From Balneolaceae bacterium (GTDB lineage Bacteria; Bacteroidota; Rhodothermia; Balneolales; Balneolaceae), in NCBI GenBank assembly GCA_007118525.1, contig SKRK01000276.1, positions 1-7,255 on the forward strand: DNA of 7,255 nt. Reading direction: 5' to 3'. The notes beneath the pieces were generated by a model. The model searched no databases and was not told the DNA's origin. It saw nothing but the letters and a program-made list of their open reading frames with translations. This document shows, in pieces, positions 1 through 5,271 of this stretch (its first letter is position 1; the number at the start of each line of letters is the position of its first letter). Both the position numbers and the translations under genes were made by a program.

Positions 1-1
1 T

Positions 2-574
2 ACCAGCAGCATCGAGGACTTCCTTAAGCCCGACCCGACCTATTCAAAGTTTTATTTTACCGGAACCGTGTTGCCCGAGCAGCGCTTTGGAATTAATCAG
101 CTGGTGGCCTATCCGGCTTTTCTGGATATTTTTGAGTCTGCCCTTCAGGAGTATAATTGCTTTTATGAAGGAGAAACATCTTTGTTGAAAGGTGTAATTG
201 AGATCGCTGAAATCGGTGATGCAATACTGCTATCAAAAGAGAGTAGCCACACCTGGGATACCGGGAAGCTGAATGTGGACTTTGAGAGCAATGTAGGCCA
301 CAAGAAAGAGTACCTGGCCGAAGTGCTGGAGAGTGATGATCTGGTGCTCTACAAGGAGCATGCACACCAGGGTTTTGACCTGCATCTATTCTCAAAAAAG
401 AATATCTACCCACTCTTTTTTGAGCCCTTGAAGAGCCTGTTGTCGGATGATTTTAGATTTTTCAGCATAAACGGGAAGCGAATCCAGTCTGAACGAAAAT
501 TCTATTTTGAAACCTGGACGCTTGAGCGCCCCCCGCATGGTGCCGAAGAGGTGTTCCAATCAACCGTTATCTGA
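2..574 (+). CDS. Hypothetical protein, 3' part only (5' end outside window)
   Basis: The reading frame is open from base 2 to a TGA at 572-574, giving 190 visible residues. It continues upstream of the GTG at 68 without a stop, with plausible protein sequence (TSSIEDFLKPDPTYSKFYF), so the gene most likely starts outside the window and that GTG is not its true start. I do not recognise the family. The product appears soluble: it is rich in Phe, Tyr, Glu and Leu, has no obvious membrane segment, and shows no known catalytic or nucleotide-binding motif. The C-terminal part reads like alternating strands and helices (RFFSINGKRIQSERKFYFETW). Its last 15 bases overlap the convergent methyltransferase gene. 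The coding call is well supported by frame length and composition; no function can be assigned. Confidence 0.75.
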   Translation, partial: TSSIEDFLKPDPTYSKFYFTGTVLPEQRFGINQLVAYPAFLDIFESALQEYNCFYEGETSLLKGVIEIAEIGDAILLSKESSHTWDTGKLNVDFESNVGHKKEYLAEVLESDDLVLYKEHAHQGFDLHLFSKKNIYPLFFEPLKSLLSDDFRFFSINGKRIQSERKFYFETWTLERPPHGAEEVFQSTVI

Positions 575-1315
575 TTCTGTTTTTCGGGCAATCATCAATA
601 ACCTGCTGCTTTCAGATTCATTGAACGGGCTGCCGGTATAGTCTCCATATGTTTTTTCAAGTGAAAATCCGCACTGATGCAAATGGGTTTTGAACCAATC
701 CAGACCGTACAATTTTACGCGTTCCTGGTACTCAATCGGCTCAGTTAAGTCGCCTTTTGAGAAACGTATATTCTTAAATACCATTCTGTTTTTGATAAAT
801 CTCTCTACCTCATAAGTAACTCCTGTATAACTCCCGCTCTCTTTTGGTACCAGGTTATTTTCCACGTACTGCGCATTCAGATAATCGATAAGCAGCAAGC
901 CATCCGTCTGCAGCATCTTGTTTACGCTTTGCAGCACCTTTGCATTTTCTGAGTCGTCCAGAAAGTATCCAAAGGTGGTGAATAGATTTAAAACAGCATC
1001 AAAGCGAACAGGCAGAGGCTCCCTCATGTCGCCAATATGGAATGTGAGATTGTCCAGGCCCAGTGCTGAAGCTTTTTCACGCGCCTTTTTTACGGCTTGT
1101 TTGGAAAGATCTATACCGGTAACAGCGTAACCGCGCCTGGCAAGTGTAATGGAGTGCCGGCCCCTGCCGCATCCAAGGTCGAGGACTTTGGGATACTGAT
1201 CTGCCGGCAACTCTTTCTCGATTAAGTTGGCCAGCAGGTCGGCTTCATTATCATCGCGGTCGGCATATAACTTTTCGTATAGGGGGCTATCGAACCAATC
1301 TTCGAACCAACTCAT
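560..1315 (-). CDS. Class I SAM-dependent methyltransferase
   Basis: This is a 251-residue cytoplasmic protein with a Rossmann-type methyltransferase core. Motif I, the SAM-binding glycine loop, is VLDLGCGRGR at residues 44-53. The acidic residue ending strand 2 lies in GYAVTGIDLS (62-71). GDMREPLP (95-102) fits the adenine-contacting region, and FDAVLNLFTTFGYF (105-118) fits motif IV with the loop after it. Residues 136-145 (QTDGLLLIDY) fit the strand that follows. Such proteins transfer a methyl group from SAM to a small molecule or macromolecule; the C-terminal half (about 150-251), which would set the substrate, carries no motif I recognise, so the substrate is unknown. The ATG at 1313-1315 is chosen because it gives a natural family length; no Shine-Dalgarno is visible. 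It is divergent from pyrF across 99 bases, and its 3' end overlaps the upstream convergent gene by 15 bases. Confidence 0.9.
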   Translation of the reverse strand: MSWFEDWFDSPLYEKLYADRDDNEADLLANLIEKELPADQYPKVLDLGCGRGRHSITLARRGYAVTGIDLSKQAVKKAREKASALGLDNLTFHIGDMREPLPVRFDAVLNLFTTFGYFLDDSENAKVLQSVNKMLQTDGLLLIDYLNAQYVENNLVPKESGSYTGVTYEVERFIKNRMVFKNIRFSKGDLTEPIEYQERVKLYGLDWFKTHLHQCGFSLEKTYGDYTGSPFNESESSRLLMIARKTESDNG

Positions 1316-1414
1316 GATGGTATCTGTTTAAAGCATTTGAAATTCATTAAATCGAACGCCCAATCTTAGGCTTTTAATTATTATCTTGCAAAATCTTAGC
1401 ATAAATATTTATTA
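1316..1414. promoter_or_regulatory. Divergent intergenic region between methyltransferase gene and pyrF
   Basis: These 99 AT-rich bases separate two divergently transcribed genes, so promoters for both must lie here or inside the coding ends. On the + strand, TATCTTGCA (1382-1390) and ATCTTAGCA (1393-1401) resemble the Bacteroidota -7 element TAnnTTTG but neither matches it fully. No TTTG-type -33 box stands at the usual distance. Neither start codon has a visible Shine-Dalgarno. Promoter placement here is inference. Confidence 0.35.
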
Positions 1415-2257
1415 ATGACTTTTACTGAAAAATTAACACGATCCATTCAATCAACTCAGTCTTTACTATGTGTTGGTTTAGACCCGGTCGTATCAAGGAT
1501 TCCACAGCCACTAAGAGAAAAAATATCCGATGATGCGGAACTTATATTCGAATTTTGCAGGAGAATTGTAGAGATAACGAAACCGCATGCCTGTGCATTT
1601 AAACCGAATCTGGCTTTTTTTGAAGCTTTAGGAGCACCGGGCTGGGAAGCGTTTGAGAAACTGATGGATGTGATTCCATCCAACAGGATTCTTATTGCTG
1701 ATGCAAAGCGCGGCGATATTGGGAATACCGCCGATAAATATAAGGAAGCTTTTTTTGATCGGCTGGGGGCCGATGCCATAACGCTGAATCCATTTATGGG
1801 CCTCGAAACGCTAGTGCCATATACAAAAGATGAAGAGAAAGCGGTTTTTGTACTTGTGATGACATCGAACAGCGGTGCGGCCGATTTTATGAAAAGACGC
1901 TTTGAAGGGCGCACATCGCTGAGTGAATATATTGCAGAAGAACTTTCAAAGTTACAGACAGGGTCAGCCACTCATCTCGGAATGGTAATTGGGGCCACAC
2001 AATCTTCAGACCTGCAGCCGGTTTTGAGTGCACATTCATCCTCTCATCTGCTTATACCCGGAATAGGAACCCAGGGTGGTTCTCTGATGGAATTGCAAAA
2101 AGTTCTGGAAACTCATAAGGGGATCCCTATTATCAATTCGTCGAGATCTATTATCTATGCCGGTGAAAATCATGAAGATTGGATTTCCATGGTGCTGAAC
2201 AGAACCCTGGAGATGAAAGAATCATTTAAGCCAATTACTGAAAAATATGTCGTCTAA
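1415..2257 (+). CDS. pyrF: Orotidine-5'-phosphate decarboxylase, type 2
   Basis: This 280-residue enzyme decarboxylates orotidine 5'-phosphate to UMP, the last step of de novo pyrimidine synthesis, in the cytoplasm. The N-terminal strand motif LLCVGLDP is at residues 17-24. The catalytic DxKxxD motif is DAKRGD at 96-101, with D96, K98 and D101 inside LIADAKRGDIGNTADKY. The phosphate-binding end is formed by LIPGIGTQGG (213-222) and NSSRSIIYA (241-249, R244). The length of about 280 residues and the DAKRGDIGNTA form are those of the second PyrF subfamily rather than the shorter E. coli type of about 245 residues. The start ATG at 1415 is the first in frame after an AT-rich leader and has no Shine-Dalgarno. 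Its last 11 bases overlap rnhA, suggesting a shared transcript and coupled translation. Nothing is truncated or missing. Confidence 0.97.
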   Translation: MTFTEKLTRSIQSTQSLLCVGLDPVVSRIPQPLREKISDDAELIFEFCRRIVEITKPHACAFKPNLAFFEALGAPGWEAFEKLMDVIPSNRILIADAKRGDIGNTADKYKEAFFDRLGADAITLNPFMGLETLVPYTKDEEKAVFVLVMTSNSGAADFMKRRFEGRTSLSEYIAEELSKLQTGSATHLGMVIGATQSSDLQPVLSAHSSSHLLIPGIGTQGGSLMELQKVLETHKGIPIINSSRSIIYAGENHEDWISMVLNRTLEMKESFKPITEKYVV

Positions 2258-2705
2258 TCTGCCTGAAGTAATACTCTATACAGATGGAGCCTGCAGCGGA
2301 AATCCCGGACCCGGAGGCTGGGGGGCTCTGCTCATTTGGAATGGAAAAGAGAAAGAGTTGAGCGGTGGTGAACCCGATACAACAAATAACCGCATGGAGA
2401 TGAGAGCGGTGATTGAAGGGTTGAAAGCATTAAAGAAACCGTGCCACGTAAAGATTCATAGCGACAGTGCCCTAATAATAAATGCATTTACTAAAGGGTG
2501 GATCGCAAACTGGCTGAACAGAGGATGGAAAAAAGCTGATAAAAAACCGGTCGAAAACAGGGGGCTTTGGGAGGAGCTACTACAATCAGCAGAACCCCAT
2601 AAAGTGAGCTGGATCAAAGTAAAAGGGCATTCAGACAATAAACTGAATAATCGCGTGGATGAACTGGCAGTTAAAGAATCTAAAAAGTTTGCTAAACAAC
2701 TTTAA
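2247..2705 (+). CDS. rnhA: Ribonuclease HI
   Basis: This 152-residue endonuclease cleaves the RNA strand of RNA/DNA hybrids, removing replication primers and R-loops. The metal-binding acidic residues are all present: D13 in YTDGACSGNPGPGGWG, E51 in NNRMEM, D73 in HSDS and D138 in RVDELA. The catalytic-loop histidine is H128 in VKGHSD. The Trp- and Lys-rich handle region (GWIANWLNRGWKKADKKPVEN, about residues 84-104) that helps hold the hybrid in E. coli RNase HI is kept, so this is a full-length type 1 enzyme without an extra N-terminal hybrid-binding domain. The ATG at 2247 lies inside the end of pyrF in another frame and has no Shine-Dalgarno, so its translation probably depends on ribosomes finishing pyrF. 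A different function is unlikely. Confidence 0.97.
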   Translation: MSSNLPEVILYTDGACSGNPGPGGWGALLIWNGKEKELSGGEPDTTNNRMEMRAVIEGLKALKKPCHVKIHSDSALIINAFTKGWIANWLNRGWKKADKKPVENRGLWEELLQSAEPHKVSWIKVKGHSDNKLNNRVDELAVKESKKFAKQL

Positions 2706-2734
2706 ACGGAATCATTGCGATAGGTGCAAAAATT

Positions 2735-2744
2735 TGATATATCA
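2735..2744. repeat. 10-bp perfect palindrome upstream of the transporter gene
   Basis: TGATATATCA reads the same on both strands and sits in the 70-base gap between rnhA and the major facilitator gene, 31 bases before its ATG. It could be a small operator half or chance in AT-rich DNA. No terminator is visible in this gap, so the transporter may be read from the pyrF-rnhA transcript as well as from its own promoter. Confidence 0.3.
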
Positions 2745-2775
2745 GACCCTCATTCTGTTAACCTAAATTCAGATA

Positions 2776-4122
2776 ATGTTTCAGGAACGTAAAGACAGGC
2801 CCAGGGCATCCAAAAAGGAGATCTTTGGCTGGGCAATGTTCGATTTTGCCAATCAGGCCTACACCCTCTTAATCATCACCGTAATATTCCCGGTATTGTT
2901 TACCACCGTAATTGTCGGAAATGATGGTGAAGATTACCGGCTTGGCAACCTTCTCTGGAGTATTGCACTCTCCATCAGCTACTTTATGGTGGTGCTTACA
3001 GGCCCGGTTCTTGGAGCCATTATGGATTTCAGGGCCAGTAAAAAGAGGTTCCTTTTCTATAGCTATATCGTTACGGTAATCAGCTCAAGCGCACTCTACT
3101 TTGTAGAACCGGGCATGATAGTTCTGGGTGTGATACTGCTGGTGATTTCCAATTACGCCTATTCCATAGGTGAAACCATTGTCGCTGCATTTCTGCCAAA
3201 CCTGGGGCCTCCTAAAGATCTGGGCAAGATTTCAGGTTTTGGCTGGTCAATTGGATATGTGGGAGGTCTCTTTTCGGCCGGTATAGTGATTCTCTACCTG
3301 GGGGAACCCACTGCAGAAAACTTTGACCGGATCCGTTTTGTGGGGCCTCTGGCAGGGCTGTTTTTTTTGCTGGCTGCGATACCGACCTTTGTGTGGCTCA
3401 GAGAATATGGCTCGAAGCAGAGACTGCCGCGTGGAGAAAGCTATGTTAGCATGGGCTTTAGCAGGCTTGGCAAAACAATCAATGAAATTGGTAAGTTCAG
3501 AGATCTCTCTGTCTTTCTGATATCTGTCTTTTTTGAAATGGCAGGTATATACATTGTAATCTCATTTACATTTATCTATGGCGATCAGATTGTTCAGTGG
3601 GATGAGGAGGTTCGTATTTTAATGTTTGTGATTGTCCAGATAACAGCTGCATTAGGTGCATTTCTTTTTGGTTTTGTACAGGATAAAATCGGTGCACTGG
3701 TTACCAATATCTTTATACTCTTTTTGTGGTTTGTGGGCGTGATGGGAATCTACAGCGTGCTAGATATAACTGACTGGCTGAACGCTGCATTCCAGGCTGA
3801 TTTTGAAGAGCAGTATGTATTTCTGTTTATTGGCCTGATCGCCGGTTTGTGTCTTGGGTCGAGCCAATCTGCCAGCCGCACCCTGGTTGGTTTGTTTACT
3901 CCGGATGCAAAAGCGGCTGAGTTTTTCGGATTTTGGGGATTGTTCTACAAAATGGCCGGAATATTTGGGATTATCGGTTTGGGCCTGCTTCAGGCTCAAA
4001 TCGGTTTACAGCAATCGCTATTGTTCTGTGCCGGGCTCTTTTTGATAGCGATGTTTGTATGCTTCTTCGTAAGTCAGAAACGCGGTGAACAGGCTGCAGA
4101 TGATTATCGCGAACAGAAATAG
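2776..4122 (+). CDS. Major facilitator transporter, UMF1/Atg22-like
   Basis: This 448-residue integral inner-membrane protein has about 12 hydrophobic segments, roughly at residues 24-47, 57-83, 91-110, 112-135, 152-175, 187-208, 245-269, 280-303, 306-328, 346-372, 382-408 and 411-432. A hydrophilic central loop (about 209-244) divides it into two six-segment halves. The N-terminal signature WAMFDFANQAY (19-29) matches the WxxxDxANxxx pattern of the UMF1 family, whose eukaryotic relative Atg22 is a vacuolar amino-acid effluxer. The loop after segment 2 (GAIMDFRASKKRFL, 80-93) fits the major facilitator motif A. The substrate cannot be told from sequence; bacterial UMF1 proteins are mostly uncharacterised. 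The ATG at 2776 is chosen because it gives a short basic N-tail before segment 1. It lies 70 bases after rnhA and has no Shine-Dalgarno. Confidence 0.9.
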   Translation: MFQERKDRPRASKKEIFGWAMFDFANQAYTLLIITVIFPVLFTTVIVGNDGEDYRLGNLLWSIALSISYFMVVLTGPVLGAIMDFRASKKRFLFYSYIVTVISSSALYFVEPGMIVLGVILLVISNYAYSIGETIVAAFLPNLGPPKDLGKISGFGWSIGYVGGLFSAGIVILYLGEPTAENFDRIRFVGPLAGLFFLLAAIPTFVWLREYGSKQRLPRGESYVSMGFSRLGKTINEIGKFRDLSVFLISVFFEMAGIYIVISFTFIYGDQIVQWDEEVRILMFVIVQITAALGAFLFGFVQDKIGALVTNIFILFLWFVGVMGIYSVLDITDWLNAAFQADFEEQYVFLFIGLIAGLCLGSSQSASRTLVGLFTPDAKAAEFFGFWGLFYKMAGIFGIIGLGLLQAQIGLQQSLLFCAGLFLIAMFVCFFVSQKRGEQAADDYREQK

Positions 4123-4226
4123 AGCTTTGAGATAGCCTGAATGGGATATTTTTCAACAAATGTTTTGGAAAACGGCTGGAATGAAACTGAATTGTGTTTC
4201 ACATTGATATAAACTGGAAGTTTATA

Positions 4227-4242
4227 AATTATTAAAATAATT
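4227..4242. repeat. AT-rich inverted repeat
   Basis: AATTATT at 4227-4233 and AATAATT at 4236-4242 are perfect inverted copies separated by AA. There are no G or C bases in the arms, so the hairpin would be weak; a role as a protein-binding dyad or bent DNA is possible. It lies about 100 bases past the transporter stop codon and about 220 bases before the histone-like gene. Confidence 0.35.
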
Positions 4243-4369
4243 ATACTTATGATTCAATTTGTAATTGTCCGCCCAGTGCCATCACAGCAGAATGTTGTAA
4301 AGAAATGATTGACTAAAAAAAACGATAAAATGGCGTGTATTTACCATCTATTGTGTTAAATTAAGCCAG

Positions 4370-4401
4370 TTTAGTTGTACAGGGATGTATAATGATCTTT
4401 G
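4370..4401 (+). promoter_or_regulatory. Probable promoter of the histone H1-like gene
   Basis: GATCTTTG at 4394-4401 is one mismatch from the Bacteroidota -7 consensus TAnnTTTG and is followed by CA, as is common. TTTA at 4370-4373 lies 20 bases upstream, the right distance for the -33 TTTG box; a TTG at 4375-4377 is an alternative with a shorter 16-base spacer. A TATAAT string at 4388-4393 is also present but has no sigma70-type -35 box 17 bases before it. Transcription from this element would leave a leader of about 55 bases. Confidence 0.45.
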
Positions 4402-4414
4402 CACTATAACAATT

Positions 4415-4433
4415 TGATGAGCTTATTTCATCA
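4415..4433 (+). promoter_or_regulatory. Hairpin in the 5' leader of the histone-like gene
   Basis: TGATGA (4415-4420) and TCATCA (4428-4433) pair perfectly around a 7-base loop GCTTATT. It falls between the predicted transcription start and the ribosome-binding site, so it could stabilise the mRNA 5' end or bind a protein. The stem is only 6 bp and partly AT, so chance cannot be excluded. Confidence 0.35.
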
Positions 4434-4453
4434 TAGTAAATATTAATTTAATT

Positions 4454-4457
4454 GGAG
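4454..4457 (+). promoter_or_regulatory. Shine-Dalgarno site of the histone-like gene
   Basis: GGAG lies 6 bases before the ATG at 4464. It decides the start in favour of this ATG (product MSRIDEV...) over the in-frame TTG at 4452, which would place the GGAG inside the coding region. It is the only clear Shine-Dalgarno at a gene start in the window, which may reflect high expression. Confidence 0.6.
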
Positions 4458-4463
4458 ATTTAT

Positions 4464-4640
4464 ATGAGCAGAATTGACGAAGTGAAAAACCTGATGGTAG
4501 AGCTGGAAGGTGACTTGGATAAGTTTTACAACAAAGGAAACAAAGCTGCCGGTACCAGAGCAAGAAAGCAGCTGCAGGATCTGAAGAAACTATCTCAGGA
4601 TATCCGTCTTGAAATTCAGGAAATGAAGAATAACGGTTAA
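4464..4640 (+). CDS. Histone H1-like nucleoid protein (Hc1 family)
   Basis: This small protein of 58 residues is rich in Lys, Arg and Glu. The segments EVKNLMVELEGDLDKFYNKG (6-25), NKAAGTRARKQLQDLKKLSQ (26-45) and EIQEMKNNG form a nearly all-helical protein and match the short Bacteroidota proteins of the Hc1 histone H1-like family (the pattern of an acidic first helix, FY-KGN-AAGTR-RK, then LK-LAQ-IR-EIQEMKN). The family name comes from the chlamydial DNA-condensing protein Hc1; the role expected here is binding DNA in the nucleoid. The long Lys/Ala-rich tail seen in chlamydial and some other relatives is absent, which is usual for the short form. The start is set by GGAG at 4454. It has its own promoter-like element and a terminator immediately after, so it appears monocistronic. 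Confidence 0.88.
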   Translation: MSRIDEVKNLMVELEGDLDKFYNKGNKAAGTRARKQLQDLKKLSQDIRLEIQEMKNNG

Positions 4641-4661
4641 GATTTTAACTGTCTCTATTCT

Positions 4662-4698
4662 AAAGCCACCCGGGCTTCACCCGAGGTGGTTTTTTTTT
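4662..4698 (+). terminator. Rho-independent terminator after the histone-like gene
   Basis: CCACC (4666-4670) pairs with GGTGG (4685-4689), and CGGG (4671-4674) pairs with CCCG (4680-4683), around a 5-base loop CTTCA with one bulged A at 4684. Nine T residues follow at 4690-4698, and AAAG before the stem can extend the pairing into them. It starts about 20 bases past the stop codon. This is the strongest terminator in the window and separates the histone-like gene from the PH-domain genes. Confidence 0.92.
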
Positions 4699-4764
4699 GT
4701 TAGGTATATGCGGTTAAGAGTTGCCCTTTTAGAAAAAGAAATACCATCTCTGCAAACGAACGCT

Positions 4765-4782
4765 TACTTTTAGCACTATAAA
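4765..4782 (+). promoter_or_regulatory. Candidate promoter of the PH-domain gene pair
   Basis: TACTTTTA at 4765-4772 differs from the -7 consensus TAnnTTTG only at the last base. It is followed by GCACTATAA (4773-4781), a 9-base string also found directly after the TTT of the histone-like gene's -7 element (4401-4409). No TTTG stands at the -33 distance. Because a strong terminator lies upstream, the pair needs its own promoter, and this is the best candidate. Transcription would begin very close to the first ATG. Confidence 0.35.
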
Positions 4783-5271
4783 ATGCAGGTTATGAAACAA
4801 ACACCTTTTCACAAATTAACACCCCGTGCAATCCGTGTCTGGCAACTGGGTAATGCTATTGGAAATCTCTTCTTTTTTGCCATACCTGTTGTTTATGGTG
4901 CTGTTTTTGGCACACAGGGGTTCCATTTCTGGGTTATTGCAGCAACTTCTCTCCTGTTTGTTGTATTGTGGGTTTTATCGATTGTTCTCTTCCCATATTT
5001 AACCTGGAAAAACTGGCGCTATTCCATTGATGAAAAGGAGATTGATCTGAAAAGAGGAGTGCTCATGAAAAACCGGACGCTTATCCCATTAAGCAGGGTA
5101 CAGCATGTTGATACACGCCAGGGGCCTCTGCTTCGCTTTTACGATCTGGCAAGCGTAACCATCTCTACGGCGGCAACCACACACGAGATACCGGCTCTCG
5201 ATGCAGTGTTGGCCGATCGTGTTCGCAATCAAATTTCAACCTATGCAAGGCTTGCCGAAGAAGATGTATGA
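4783..5271 (+). CDS. Bacterial PH-domain membrane protein, YdbS-like
   Basis: This 162-residue protein has two membrane segments (about residues 25-43 and 48-73) followed by one bacterial pleckstrin-homology domain (about 77-158). The domain shows the family pattern: RYSIDEKEIDLKRGVLMKNRTLIPLSRVQHVD, then GPLLRFYDLASVTISTA. This is the architecture of Bacillus YdbS. Its role is not biochemically defined; in Bacillus the ydbST pair is known for a part in resistance to antimicrobial compounds, and the same role here is inference. The start may be the ATG at 4783 or the in-frame ATG at 4792. The first is chosen as the longer frame, but it would leave an almost leaderless mRNA, so the second is a real alternative. 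Its stop overlaps the next gene by 8 bases, the sign of an operon making a partner protein. Confidence 0.88.
   Translation: MQVMKQTPFHKLTPRAIRVWQLGNAIGNLFFFAIPVVYGAVFGTQGFHFWVIAATSLLFVVLWVLSIVLFPYLTWKNWRYSIDEKEIDLKRGVLMKNRTLIPLSRVQHVDTRQGPLLRFYDLASVTISTAATTHEIPALDAVLADRVRNQISTYARLAEEDV

Larger units (their letters stand above)
4123..4463. other. AT-rich non-coding region and leader before the histone-like gene
   Basis: This stretch of 341 bases has no credible coding frame: all short frames are broken and of low quality. It holds an AT-rich inverted repeat at 4227-4242, a promoter-like element near 4370-4401, a hairpin at 4415-4433 and a Shine-Dalgarno at 4454-4457. No tRNA-like fold and no strong terminator for the transporter gene was seen. 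The part from 4123 to about 4360 has no assigned role. Confidence 0.5.

Noticed and set aside
93..413. 106-residue open frame antisense to the left-edge gene
   Set aside because: The composition (many His, Pro, Arg and Cys) is unlike the other proteins here, and the + strand frame is open through the whole region.
1456..1971. 171-residue open frame antisense to pyrF
   Set aside because: It lies wholly inside a confidently assigned pyrF, is unusually rich in serine as antisense shadows often are, and shows no family motif.
2733..2771. Possible promoter before the transporter (TTTG at 2733-2736 and TAAATTCA at 2764-2771)
   Set aside because: The spacing of 27 bases is too long for -33/-7 boxes and the second element matches the consensus poorly.
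4148..4176. Possible terminator after the transporter (TTTTC ... GAAAA)
   Set aside because: The arms are short and AT-rich, the loop is large, and no T tract follows, so it would not be a convincing intrinsic terminator.
4309..4329. TTGACT followed by GATAAA as a sigma70-type promoter
   Set aside because: The spacer is only 9 bases, far from the usual 17, and the site is about 135 bases before the next gene.
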